A stretch of 64,000 nucleotides of DNA, from NCBI GenBank assembly GCA_045599345.1, contig JAZRVV010000036.1, positions 30,586 through 94,585 on the forward strand. Direction: 5' to 3'. The position numbers and the translations under genes were made by a program. Positions 1 to 8,313 of the stretch are shown here, piece after piece. The notes under the pieces were generated by a model, which was not told where the DNA came from, made no database searches, and saw only the letters and a program-made list of their open reading frames with translations. This stretch comes from UBA1227 sp045599345 (GTDB lineage: Bacteria; Bacillota; Clostridia; Oscillospirales; Acutalibacteraceae). Within the stretch, counting starts at the first letter, position 1, and every line of letters starts with the position of its first letter.

Positions 1-207
1 CAGAAGAAGAGAGATTTCCGTCGTCTTTGGATTACAAGAATCTCAGCTGCTTGCAAGATGAATGGTATGAACTACTCAACATTTATCAACGGCCTTAAGA
101 AGGCTGGCATCGATCTCAACAGAAAGATGCTCTCAGAAATCGCTATCGCTGACCCAGCTGCATTCACAGCTCTCTGTGATCAGGCAAAGGCAGCTCTTGC
201 AAAATAA
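1..207 (+). CDS. rplT: 50S ribosomal protein L20, C-terminal part
   Basis: This is the last 68 residues of ribosomal protein L20, cut off by the window edge. The visible part begins QKKRDFRRLWITRISAA, a conserved L20 stretch, and ends with a lysine-containing tail and TAA at 205-207. L20 binds 23S rRNA and is needed for early assembly of the large subunit; in many bacteria it also represses its own infC-rpmI-rplT operon. A terminator follows directly, so rplT is probably the last gene of its operon. Confidence 0.97.
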   Translation, partial: QKKRDFRRLWITRISAACKMNGMNYSTFINGLKKAGIDLNRKMLSEIAIADPAAFTALCDQAKAALAK

Positions 208-216
208 TTGAAAGCT

Positions 217-261
217 ACACGCCCGTACGCGCTCGCGTACGTGGGCGTGTCTTTTGCTTTT
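217..261 (+). terminator. Intrinsic terminator after rplT
   Basis: A strong GC-rich hairpin: ACACGCCCGTACGCG pairs with the downstream arm ending GGGCGTGT, with a 2-nt bulge, followed by the T-rich run CTTTTGCTTTT. It lies between the rplT stop and the next gene. No promoter is visible between it and the next start codon, so it may be leaky. Confidence 0.85.
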
Positions 262-273
262 AAGAGGTATTTT

Positions 274-1068
274 ATGGAGTCAATCACAAGCTTGAAAAAT
301 CCAAAAGTAAAAGCATACACGGAACTCGTTTCCTCCGCAAAGGCGCGTAGGGAGCAGGGCCTTTTTGTGCTTGAGGGACTTCGTCTCGTTTTGGATGTTG
401 TGCGCAGTGGATGCACCATAAAAGAGCTCTATTTTACTAAGGTATTATACATTGATAATACCGATGATTTAGAAAAGCTCATTTCTCTTTCAGACGAGAG
501 TTACGAGATAAGCGACAGTGTCGCAGAAAAGATGTCTGATACAAAGAGCCCACAGGGTATCTTTGCAGTTGTTGCAAGAAATGAGTGCAACAGCGAAATT
601 GATGGAGCGGGCAAATATGTCTTGCTCGAGAACGTACAGGACCCTGCAAATTTGGGTGCTATCAGCCGTACGGCAGAGGCACTTGGAATTACAGGACTTA
701 TTGTCTCCGGTGGTTGTGATGTCTATAGTCCAAAGGCATTACGTGCATCCATGGGCGCATTGCTTAGGATTCCCGTAATAGAGACGGATGACGTAAGGGT
801 GACAATTGAAGATGCTCAAAAAAGGGGAATGAAGACATATGCTTCAACTCCACGTGAGAACGCAGAAAGTATAACTGATGTTGACTTTAGAGATGGCGTT
901 ATTGTGGTAGTAGGAAATGAGGCAAACGGTGTAACCCAGAGCACTATGGATAGTTGTAAGAATAGTATTACGATAGAGATGACAGGCAGAGCGGAGTCAC
1001 TTAATGCGGGAGCAGCAGCTTCCATTATTATGTGGGAAATGGTGAAGCCTTCAAATGACAAATCTTAA
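274..1068 (+). CDS. SpoU/TrmH-family RNA 2'-O-methyltransferase
   Basis: Predicted 264-residue SPOUT methyltransferase that moves a methyl group from SAM to a ribose 2'-hydroxyl in rRNA or tRNA. The N-terminal part (MESITSLKNPKVKAYTEL) is the substrate-binding domain typical of TrmH/RlmB-like enzymes. The SPOUT motifs are visible: NVQDPANLG near residue 120, a VGNEANG motif near 210, and SLNAGAAAS near 248, which form the trefoil-knot SAM site. The ATG at 274 is preferred over a TTG at 208 because AAGAGG lies 7 nt upstream and the extra N-terminal residues would be encoded by the terminator. The same family lies next to rplT or pheS in many Firmicutes. The exact target base cannot be told from sequence. 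It overlaps dprA by 14 nt. Confidence 0.9.
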   Translation: MESITSLKNPKVKAYTELVSSAKARREQGLFVLEGLRLVLDVVRSGCTIKELYFTKVLYIDNTDDLEKLISLSDESYEISDSVAEKMSDTKSPQGIFAVVARNECNSEIDGAGKYVLLENVQDPANLGAISRTAEALGITGLIVSGGCDVYSPKALRASMGALLRIPVIETDDVRVTIEDAQKRGMKTYASTPRENAESITDVDFRDGVIVVVGNEANGVTQSTMDSCKNSITIEMTGRAESLNAGAAASIIMWEMVKPSNDKS

Positions 1069-2242
1069 TTACTATTTATGGTTACAAGAAGCACTTGGTA
1101 TAGCTCCAAGTAATGCTGGATACATTTTTGAAACGTATCACAGTGCAGAAGAAATTTACAAGGACAGCCCTATGATGAGGCGATTGGCAAACGTATTCAC
1201 GCCAACACAGATATCAAAGATGGAATCCCTCTATCTTGAGGACACATATAAAACGGTTGAACAGTGTGCATCTCTCGGAGTGGACATTGTCACCTACGAT
1301 GATGAATTCTATCCGTATTATCTGAGGCAAATACCTGATTTTCCAATGGTTCTCTATGTTAAGGGAAGCCTTAAAACCTTATCGCGTAAAATTCCAATTG
1401 CAATAGTTGGAACTCGCAAAGCTGCGCCACTGAGCTTAACCGCAGCGACAGAACTGTCAAAGTGTCTGTCGAAATGCGGATTCGCGGTTGTCAGTGGCGG
1501 TGCAATTGGCATAGACTCTGCTGCGCACACCGGTGCAATCAGTGTGGGAGAGGAGACTTTTGCCGTACTCGGTGGTGGCCATGGTTCAAATTATCTAAAG
1601 ACAAATGAACCGCTTCGTAATGTAATAGCAAAGAATGGCGCAACAATATCGGAGTGGCCTCCATTTACAGAACCTCACAAGGGAACTTTTCCTATAAGAA
1701 ACCGAATTATTTCGGGAATGACAGTTGGAACAATTGTAGTTGAGGCTGCGAAAAAAAGTGGTTCTTTGATTACAGTAAACAAAGCAATCAATCAAGGTCG
1801 AGATGTGTTGGCGCTACCAGGCGTCGAAATAGAAGACATTGAAAATAAATTCCAAATGCCACTCGATGTTATAGGATTTTATCTGAATAGATTTGCAGAT
1901 CAAATAACTATTGATGAATCAGTTGACTTGTCTATTGATTTGACAAACATTGGTAGTGATGTTGTAAGCTATAATCAAGAAGTTAAAAAGATAAAAACAG
2001 CAGATCGAAAAATAAAAGAGGAAGAGCTCAGACGCAAGAGGTCGAAAAAAAGGGAAATAACGGATCCGATATCGGAGAGTGCGCAGCGTGTATACGCTGC
2101 TTTTGGAGCGGACCCGTTAAGCATAAACAAACTAGAGGAGACAATGGCTATGCCACTTACTGATTTGCTCGGTGCATTGACTGAGCTTGAAGTATTTGGA
2201 TACATCGAACTTCTAGCGAATACAAATTATGTAATAAAATAG
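1055..2242 (+). CDS. dprA: DNA processing protein DprA/Smf
   Basis: 395-residue DprA, which loads RecA onto incoming single-stranded DNA during transformation. The Rossmann-like core is clear: VGTRKAAPLS near residue 117, SGGAIGIDSAAHTGAI near 147, and FPIRNRIISGM near 211, which are the ssDNA-binding and dimerisation signatures. A SAM-like helical segment precedes it, and residues about 335-395 resemble the winged-helix DML1 domain that ends many DprA proteins. A lysine/arginine-rich linker (about 305-335) joins them. The dprA-topA order is common in Firmicutes. Other competence genes are not in the window, so transformability cannot be inferred. Confidence 0.95.
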   Translation: MTNLNYYLWLQEALGIAPSNAGYIFETYHSAEEIYKDSPMMRRLANVFTPTQISKMESLYLEDTYKTVEQCASLGVDIVTYDDEFYPYYLRQIPDFPMVLYVKGSLKTLSRKIPIAIVGTRKAAPLSLTAATELSKCLSKCGFAVVSGGAIGIDSAAHTGAISVGEETFAVLGGGHGSNYLKTNEPLRNVIAKNGATISEWPPFTEPHKGTFPIRNRIISGMTVGTIVVEAAKKSGSLITVNKAINQGRDVLALPGVEIEDIENKFQMPLDVIGFYLNRFADQITIDESVDLSIDLTNIGSDVVSYNQEVKKIKTADRKIKEEELRRKRSKKREITDPISESAQRVYAAFGADPLSINKLEETMAMPLTDLLGALTELEVFGYIELLANTNYVIK

Positions 2243-2255
2243 GATGGTTTTCGCA

Positions 2256-4346
2256 ATGTCAAAACTAATTATCGTTGAGTCACCTACAAAGACAAAAACA
2301 ATTAAGGAGTACCTCGGTAAAGATTACACCGTAGTTGCTTCAATGGGTCACGTTCGTGACCTTCCTGCTGCCAAGCTCAATGTTGATGTAAAGAACAACT
2401 TTGAGCCAAAGTACGCAATAATAAAAGGAAAGGAAAACCTCGTTCGCGACTTGAAGAAGGAAGTTGCAAAGGCAGACGAGATCTATCTCGCAACTGACCC
2501 GGACCGCGAAGGAGAAGCTATTTCTTGGCATCTTGCAACTTTGCTTGATCTTGATATGAACAAAGCAAATCGAGTAACTTTCAACGAGATTACCAAGACT
2601 GGTATCATGGCAGGTATTAAGGATCCACACAAGATAGATATGGACCTTGTTAATGCTCAGCAGGCTCGTCGAATTCTCGACAGACTTGTAGGTTACAGAC
2701 TTTCCCCATTTGTATCACAGAAGATTAGACGTGGTCTTTCAGCAGGACGCGTACAGTCTGTCGCTGTACGTCTTATCGTTGACCGCGAAGAGGAAATTCG
2801 CGCATTTAAGCCAGAGGAGTATTGGACAATTGATGCCAAGTTCATTCCTCATGGCGCAAGGAAAGCATTTGCAGCTAGTTTCATAGGTGACGAAACTGGT
2901 AAGGTAAAAATTACGACAAAAGAAGAATCAGATAAATATTTAAAGAGACTTGATGGAGCAACATACATTGTTGATTCGGTAAAGAAGGGCATTAGAAAGA
3001 AACAGCCAGCTCCACCATTCATCACTTCGACACTTCAACAGGACGCTTCTCGCAGACTTGGTTTCCAGGCAAAGCGTACAATGAAGGTTGCACAGGAACT
3101 CTATGAAGGTATTAACGTCGCTGGTCGTGGTCAGGTTGGTCTTATCACATACATGAGAACTGACTCGCTTAGAATTTCTGAGGAAGCTCGTGCTATGACT
3201 GACAAGTATATCAAGGCAACTTATGGTGATAAGTATCTCCCAGAGAAGCCACGTTACTTCAAGTCTAGAAACAATGCTCAGGATGCTCATGAGGCAATTC
3301 GTCCAACAGACGTTACTTTGACTCCAGAAGAGGCAAAGGCATCCCTTACATCTGATCAGTACAAGCTTTACAAGCTTATTTGGCAGCGCTTTATCGCAAG
3401 CCTTATGGCAACTTGTGTTCAGAACACAGTAAAGGTTGAAATTAAGGCAAACGATTGCATCTTTGCTGCTAATGGTTATAGCGTTAAGTTTGATGGTTAC
3501 ACAGTTCTTTATGATATTGACCCAGAGGAAGAGGAGGAAGCAATGCTCCCTGAACTTGCTGAAGGTGATGAGCTCAAACTTAAAGAACTTGGTGGAAATC
3601 AGCATTTCACACAGCCACCATCACGTTTCACAGAGGCTGCTCTTGTTAAGGCACTCGAAGAAAATGGTGTTGGTAGACCATCAACTTATGCATCTATCAT
3701 CACAACAATTTTGTCACGTGAATATGTTGTACGTGAAGGCAAACTTCTCAAGCCAACAGAGCTTGGCGAGGCAACAACTGGTCTTTTGAAGAACAAGTTC
3801 CCTAAGTTCGTAAACACTAAGTTTACAGCTCAGATGGAGACAAGCCTTGATGAAATTGCCGAAGGCAAGATTGAATATGTTGGACTTATCAGCGACTTCT
3901 ATGATGACCTTGAAAGCACACTTAAAAAGGCTAAGACAGAGATGGAAGGCGTAAAGATTGAACTCGAAGAGGACAAGACTGACATCCCATGCGAAAAGTG
4001 TGGACGTATGATGGTAGTCAAGTCTGGCCGTTTCGGCAAGTTCCTTGCTTGCCCTGGTTATCCAGAGTGTAAGAATACAAGACCACTTATCCAAGAGACA
4101 GGTGCAAAATGTCCAAAGTGTGGTGGCGATGTTATTCAGAGAAAGTCAAAGAGAGGCTATGTATTCTACGGTTGTAGCAACTATCCAAACTGTGACTTTA
4201 GCACATGGGATGCTCCAGTTGCTGGAGAGAAGTGCCCAGAGTGCGGAAGCAGCTTGTTCAAGCATAGAGCAAACTATGTTTGCTTAAAGGAAGGTTGCGG
4301 ATACGAAGTAGCCGCACCAAGAAAGAGGAGCACAAAGAATGGCTAA
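2256..4346 (+). CDS. topA: DNA topoisomerase I (type IA)
   Basis: 696-residue topoisomerase I, which relaxes negative supercoils by passing a single strand through a transient nick. The TOPRIM domain holds IVESPTKTKT at the N-terminus and DPDREGEAISWH near residue 83. The catalytic tyrosine is Y299 in GLITYMRTDSL. Three C-terminal four-cysteine zinc fingers begin near residue 578 (CEKCG...CPGYPEC, CPKCG...CSNYPNC, CPECG...CLKEGC). The ATG at 2256 is chosen over one at 2244 because AGGATGG at 2241-2247 gives normal spacing and MSKLIIVESPTK is the family N-terminus. The 3' end overlaps trmFO by 8 nt. Confidence 0.98.
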   Translation: MSKLIIVESPTKTKTIKEYLGKDYTVVASMGHVRDLPAAKLNVDVKNNFEPKYAIIKGKENLVRDLKKEVAKADEIYLATDPDREGEAISWHLATLLDLDMNKANRVTFNEITKTGIMAGIKDPHKIDMDLVNAQQARRILDRLVGYRLSPFVSQKIRRGLSAGRVQSVAVRLIVDREEEIRAFKPEEYWTIDAKFIPHGARKAFAASFIGDETGKVKITTKEESDKYLKRLDGATYIVDSVKKGIRKKQPAPPFITSTLQQDASRRLGFQAKRTMKVAQELYEGINVAGRGQVGLITYMRTDSLRISEEARAMTDKYIKATYGDKYLPEKPRYFKSRNNAQDAHEAIRPTDVTLTPEEAKASLTSDQYKLYKLIWQRFIASLMATCVQNTVKVEIKANDCIFAANGYSVKFDGYTVLYDIDPEEEEEAMLPELAEGDELKLKELGGNQHFTQPPSRFTEAALVKALEENGVGRPSTYASIITTILSREYVVREGKLLKPTELGEATTGLLKNKFPKFVNTKFTAQMETSLDEIAEGKIEYVGLISDFYDDLESTLKKAKTEMEGVKIELEEDKTDIPCEKCGRMMVVKSGRFGKFLACPGYPECKNTRPLIQETGAKCPKCGGDVIQRKSKRGYVFYGCSNYPNCDFSTWDAPVAGEKCPECGSSLFKHRANYVCLKEGCGYEVAAPRKRSTKNG

Positions 4347-5649
4347 GACAGCTATTGTTATCGGAGCGGGTTTCGCAGGTGTCGAGGCTTCGATGCAACT
4401 TGCAAAGGCGGGTATTGAGGTTCATCTCTATGAGATGAAGCCAGTACGCTTCTCGCCTGCTCATAAAAACGTAAATTTTGCAGAGCTTGTATGCTCAAAC
4501 TCTTTCAAGGCGCAGCGAGTTGATTCCGCTGCAGGCCTTATGAAAGAGGAGATGACAAGATTTGACTCTGTCTGCGTTCGCTGTGCCAAAAAGTGCAGCG
4601 TACCAGCTGGTGGCTCCCTCTCTGTTGATAGGGAACAGTTCGCCCAGATGGTAACGGACGAAGTCGAGGCAATGGATAACATCATCATCCACCGTGAAGA
4701 GGTTTTGGATATTCCAAAACCAGGTGTTGATGCGGATGCAGTTATCATTGCGGCAGGTCCTCTTGTATCAGATGCTCTTGCAAGTAAAATAGAGCAGCTC
4801 TGTGGCACATCACTCCATTTCTTTGATGCCGCTGCACCAATAGTATCTGGTGACAGTATCGATATGGAATATGCATTTGCAGCATCACGTTATGATCACG
4901 GTGATGATGACTACATAAACTGCCCAATGAACAAAGAGGAGTATGAGGCATTTTACGAGGCATTAATAAATGCCGAGGGTGCGCCTCAACACGACTTTGA
5001 CAAGCGCAAGACTGGCTATGAAGGTTGCATGCCAATCGAAGTATTGGCCAACCGTGGCATAGACACTATGCGCTTTGGCCCTATGAAGCCTGTTGGACTT
5101 CGCGACCCAAAGACTGGACATCGCCCATGGGCGTGTCTCCAACTTCGTCGCGAGACAAAAGATGGCGAAATGTTTAACCTTGTTGGCTTCCAGACCAACT
5201 TGAAGTTTGGTGAGCAAAAGCGTGTTTTCTCAATGATTCCAGCTCTTCATGACGCTGAGTTTTTACGCTATGGCGTAATGCACAGGAACACATTTATCAA
5301 TTCACCAAAACTCCTTGGTGCAGATTACCAATACAAGACTATTAAAGGCCTCTTCTTTGCTGGTCAAATCACTGGTGTAGAAGGATATATGGAATCGGCT
5401 CAAAGTGGTATTATGGCTGGTATTAATGCTGCAAGGATGATAAACGGTGAGGAGCCATTGATTCTTCCAAAGGAGACAATGATGGGCGCACTTTCTCAAT
5501 ATATTAGTGATGAAAGTGTGGAAAACTTCCAGCCAATGGGCGCAAACTTTGGCGTACTTCCGCCAATTGAGCCACACATTAGAGATAAGAAGGAACGCTA
5601 TGCAGCACTCGCACAGCGCTCACTTGATTACTTTGATAAGAAGGATTAA
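4339..5649 (+). CDS. trmFO: tRNA (uracil-54-C5) methyltransferase TrmFO, folate/FAD-dependent
   Basis: 436-residue TrmFO, which makes 5-methyluridine at position 54 in the T-loop of tRNAs using methylene-tetrahydrofolate and FADH2 instead of SAM. The FAD-binding dinucleotide motif VIGAGFAGVEAS is at residues 7-18, followed by the family segment FAELVCSNSF. The C-terminal family motif (AGQITGVEGYMESAQSG) is intact near residue 335. Length matches the family. Overlap with topA suggests translational coupling. It marks a Firmicutes-type lineage, since gamma-proteobacteria use TrmA. Confidence 0.97.
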   Translation: MAKTAIVIGAGFAGVEASMQLAKAGIEVHLYEMKPVRFSPAHKNVNFAELVCSNSFKAQRVDSAAGLMKEEMTRFDSVCVRCAKKCSVPAGGSLSVDREQFAQMVTDEVEAMDNIIIHREEVLDIPKPGVDADAVIIAAGPLVSDALASKIEQLCGTSLHFFDAAAPIVSGDSIDMEYAFAASRYDHGDDDYINCPMNKEEYEAFYEALINAEGAPQHDFDKRKTGYEGCMPIEVLANRGIDTMRFGPMKPVGLRDPKTGHRPWACLQLRRETKDGEMFNLVGFQTNLKFGEQKRVFSMIPALHDAEFLRYGVMHRNTFINSPKLLGADYQYKTIKGLFFAGQITGVEGYMESAQSGIMAGINAARMINGEEPLILPKETMMGALSQYISDESVENFQPMGANFGVLPPIEPHIRDKKERYAALAQRSLDYFDKKD

Positions 5650-5651
5650 AG

Positions 5652-6638
5652 ATGAAGATTATTGTAGATGCATTCGGTGGCGATAACGCCCCTCTTGAAA
5701 TTATCAAGGGTTCAGTAGATGCACATAATGAATTTGGATACGACATAATTCTTACAGGCGACGAGAATAAAATCAAAGCTTGTGCAAGCGAGAACAACAT
5801 CGATATCTCTGATATGGAAATTGTTCATACAGAGGATGTAATCAGTATGCATGATAGTCCTCGTTCTATACTTCGAGAACACAAAGATTCATCTTTGGGT
5901 CTTGGCGTACAGCTTCTTGCCGATGGCCGTGGAGATGGCTTTGTTACTGCTGGTTCAACAGGTGCTTATGTGCTTGCTACTCACAAATTTATCGGTGAAA
6001 TTCCTGGACTTCACAAGGCTGCTACCGCTGCTATTATGCCAAATGATGAAGGCAAGTTTTTGATGATGGACTGTGGTGCAAACCTCACATGTACACCAGA
6101 AGTACTCAATCAGTTTGCCATTATGGGTGTCGCTTATATGAAGAGTGTTTTTGGTGTTGAGAATCCAAGAGTTGGACTTGCAAATATCGGCGTCGAGGAG
6201 TCAAAAGGCACAGAAACTCTTCGTGAGGCATATAAACTCATGAGTGAGCAGGATTATAACTTCGTTGGCAACATTGAAGTTCGTGATATTCCATTTGGTG
6301 GAGCAGATGTAATTGTATGTGAAGGCTTCACAGGAAACGTTATCCTCAAGATGTACGAAGGTGTTGCAGGTGCACTCCTTGGAAACATCAAGAGTATCTT
6401 TAAGACAAATCTTCTCACAAAGATTGGCTATCTCTGTATCAAAAAAGAGATGGGTGGATTTAAAAAGAAGATGGACTATAAAGTTTATGGTGGAGCTCCA
6501 CTTATGGGCATCAAGAAACCAGTTGCAAAAGCACATGGTTCATCCGATGCAAAGGCATTTAAGTATGCAATTAAGCAGATTGCAGACTATGCTGAAAGTG
6601 GCGCTATCGACATAATCACAGAGGCGGTAAAAGAATAA
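5652..6638 (+). CDS. plsX: Phosphate acyltransferase PlsX
   Basis: 328-residue PlsX, a peripheral membrane enzyme that converts acyl-ACP to acyl-phosphate for phosphatidic acid synthesis via PlsY. The N-terminal signature MKIIVDAFGGDNAPLEII and the glycine-rich GFTGNVILKMYEG near residue 225 are clear. It starts 2 nt after trmFO and its stop overlaps the rnc start by 1 nt (TAATG). In many bacteria acpP lies between plsX and rnc; it is missing here. Confidence 0.97.
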   Translation: MKIIVDAFGGDNAPLEIIKGSVDAHNEFGYDIILTGDENKIKACASENNIDISDMEIVHTEDVISMHDSPRSILREHKDSSLGLGVQLLADGRGDGFVTAGSTGAYVLATHKFIGEIPGLHKAATAAIMPNDEGKFLMMDCGANLTCTPEVLNQFAIMGVAYMKSVFGVENPRVGLANIGVEESKGTETLREAYKLMSEQDYNFVGNIEVRDIPFGGADVIVCEGFTGNVILKMYEGVAGALLGNIKSIFKTNLLTKIGYLCIKKEMGGFKKKMDYKVYGGAPLMGIKKPVAKAHGSSDAKAFKYAIKQIADYAESGAIDIITEAVKE

Positions 6639-7315
6639 TGGATCTTCATGATTTTGAAAAAACATTAGGATATGAATACAAGGATTTAAAACTCCTTGAG
6701 ACAGCTCTTACACATTCATCCTACGCTAACGAGAAAGGCAACGGACACAAGTATAATGAGCGTCTCGAGTTTCTTGGTGACTCTGTTTTAGGGTTTGTAA
6801 CAGCTGACTATTTTTTCAATAATATGAAGGACCTCCCAGAGGGACAACTTACAAAACTCCGCGCAGCAACTGTTTGTGAAGATGCTTGTTTTGACTATGC
6901 AAAAGAGATTAACCTTGGTGGATATATGCTCCTTGGAAAGGGCGAGGAAAAGACAGGCGGAAGAGAACGCAAATCTATTCTTGCAGATGCTTTTGAGGCC
7001 GTAATCGCTTCAATCTATCTTGATGGTGGACTTGAGCCTGCACGTGAATTTATTCTCCGCTTTATCATTCCAGCAATCGAGAAACATCAGGTTACTTTCA
7101 AGGATTACAAGACTGTTTTGCAGGAGGTAATTCAAAAGAATCCGGAGGAAAAACTCACCTATGTACTTGTTGGTGAGTCAGGTCCAGATCACGACAAGAA
7201 ATTTGAAGTAGAAGTTCACTTAAATTCCAATATCATCGGTCGTGGGGATGGAAGAACAAAGAAACATGCTGAGCAGGAAGCAGCTCGCGAAGCATTGGAG
7301 TTAATGGGTCTATGA
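6638..7315 (+). CDS. rnc: Ribonuclease III
   Basis: 225-residue RNase III that cleaves double-stranded RNA in rRNA processing and mRNA turnover. The signature ERLEFLGDSVLGFV near residue 41 carries acidic metal ligands, and a second catalytic acidic cluster (LADAFEAVIASIYLDGG) lies near residue 115. Residues about 155-222 form the dsRNA-binding domain, ending with the typical KKHAEQEAAREALELM. It overlaps the next gene by 4 nt (ATGA). Confidence 0.98.
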   Translation: MDLHDFEKTLGYEYKDLKLLETALTHSSYANEKGNGHKYNERLEFLGDSVLGFVTADYFFNNMKDLPEGQLTKLRAATVCEDACFDYAKEINLGGYMLLGKGEEKTGGRERKSILADAFEAVIASIYLDGGLEPAREFILRFIIPAIEKHQVTFKDYKTVLQEVIQKNPEEKLTYVLVGESGPDHDKKFEVEVHLNSNIIGRGDGRTKKHAEQEAAREALELMGL

Positions 7316-8310
7316 GTCACAAGAACATTGCACTGTTCGTAGCCCATGTTGGCTGCCCAAATATGTGCAGCTTTTGTAATCAACATATAATATCTGGTAA
7401 AAGGGAGACCGCCACAGCAGGTGATGTTGACGCGGCAGTAAAAACTGCGCTCGACTCCGGTTGCTGTGACGGCCAACTTGCTTTTTTTGGCGGTAGTTTT
7501 ACCGCCATTGATAGGCCATATATGATGGAACTTCTCAGCGCGGCGAAGCCGTATGTTGAGAGAGGTGACATCACAGGAATCCGCATATCTACGCGCCCTG
7601 ACGCTATCGATAGCGAGGTTCTTGCCATACTAAAAGAGTATGGAGTTGAGGCTATCGAGCTTGGCGCGCAGAGCATGGATGATAATGTGCTCACTCTCAA
7701 CCGTCGTGGCCATACAGCCGACGATGTTCGCCGCGCATCAAAGATGATAAAAGATGCTGGTTTTGAACTTGGCCTTCAGATGATGACCGGCCTTTATGGC
7801 GACACAGAAGAAGGCGCTATTTACACGGCAAGAGAGCTTATAAAACTAGGGCCAAAAACAGTGAGGATTTATCCAACTGTTGTACTAGAAGGCACAGAAC
7901 TTGCCGACCTTTATAGTGCCAAAAAGTATGAGCCAGAAACTCTAGACAGCGCTATCAAAACTTGTGCAAAACTTTTGGTTGAGTTTGAAAACGCTGGCAT
8001 TAAAGTAATTCGTTTGGGACTTCATTCAGGTGGAAATGTGGAGGACGGATATATTGCGGGAGCATATCACCCAGCCTTTCGTGAATTAGTTGAAGGCCAG
8101 ATTTATTTTGAAAAAGCAATGGAAAAGTTGTCCCAGTTTGAGGGTGGCAATAATCACACATATAAAATTTTTGTAAATCCTAAAGAAATTTCAAAAATGA
8201 CGGGACAGAAGAGACAAAATATAGTACAATTAAAAGATAATAATTACATCTGTAATGTATTTTCAAATTCTAGTTTAGATAAGTACGAAATTTTGATAGA
8301 GGAAGATTAA
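7312..8310 (+). CDS. Radical SAM protein, Elp3-like, between rnc and smc
   Basis: 332-residue radical SAM enzyme. The 4Fe-4S motif CPNMCSFCNQ (CxxxCxxC) is at residues 14-23, and FFGGSFTAID near residue 61 is the SAM-binding segment. The body follows Elp3/MiaB-type radical SAM domains, including IRISTRPDAID and QSMDDNVLTLNRRGHT. A full Elp3 acetyltransferase domain is missing; the last 100 residues are only related in part. This gene is regularly found between rnc and smc in Clostridia, but its substrate is not established. The 3' end is more AT-rich than its start. Confidence 0.88.
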   Translation: MSHKNIALFVAHVGCPNMCSFCNQHIISGKRETATAGDVDAAVKTALDSGCCDGQLAFFGGSFTAIDRPYMMELLSAAKPYVERGDITGIRISTRPDAIDSEVLAILKEYGVEAIELGAQSMDDNVLTLNRRGHTADDVRRASKMIKDAGFELGLQMMTGLYGDTEEGAIYTARELIKLGPKTVRIYPTVVLEGTELADLYSAKKYEPETLDSAIKTCAKLLVEFENAGIKVIRLGLHSGGNVEDGYIAGAYHPAFRELVEGQIYFEKAMEKLSQFEGGNNHTYKIFVNPKEISKMTGQKRQNIVQLKDNNYICNVFSNSSLDKYEILIEED

Positions 8311-8313
8311 CGA

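Noticed and set aside
2940..3605. 221-residue open frame on the minus strand inside topA
   Set aside because: It is antisense to a certain gene, has no ribosome-binding site and its sequence is Cys/Leu/Ser-rich as expected from the complement of Lys/Glu-rich coding DNA.
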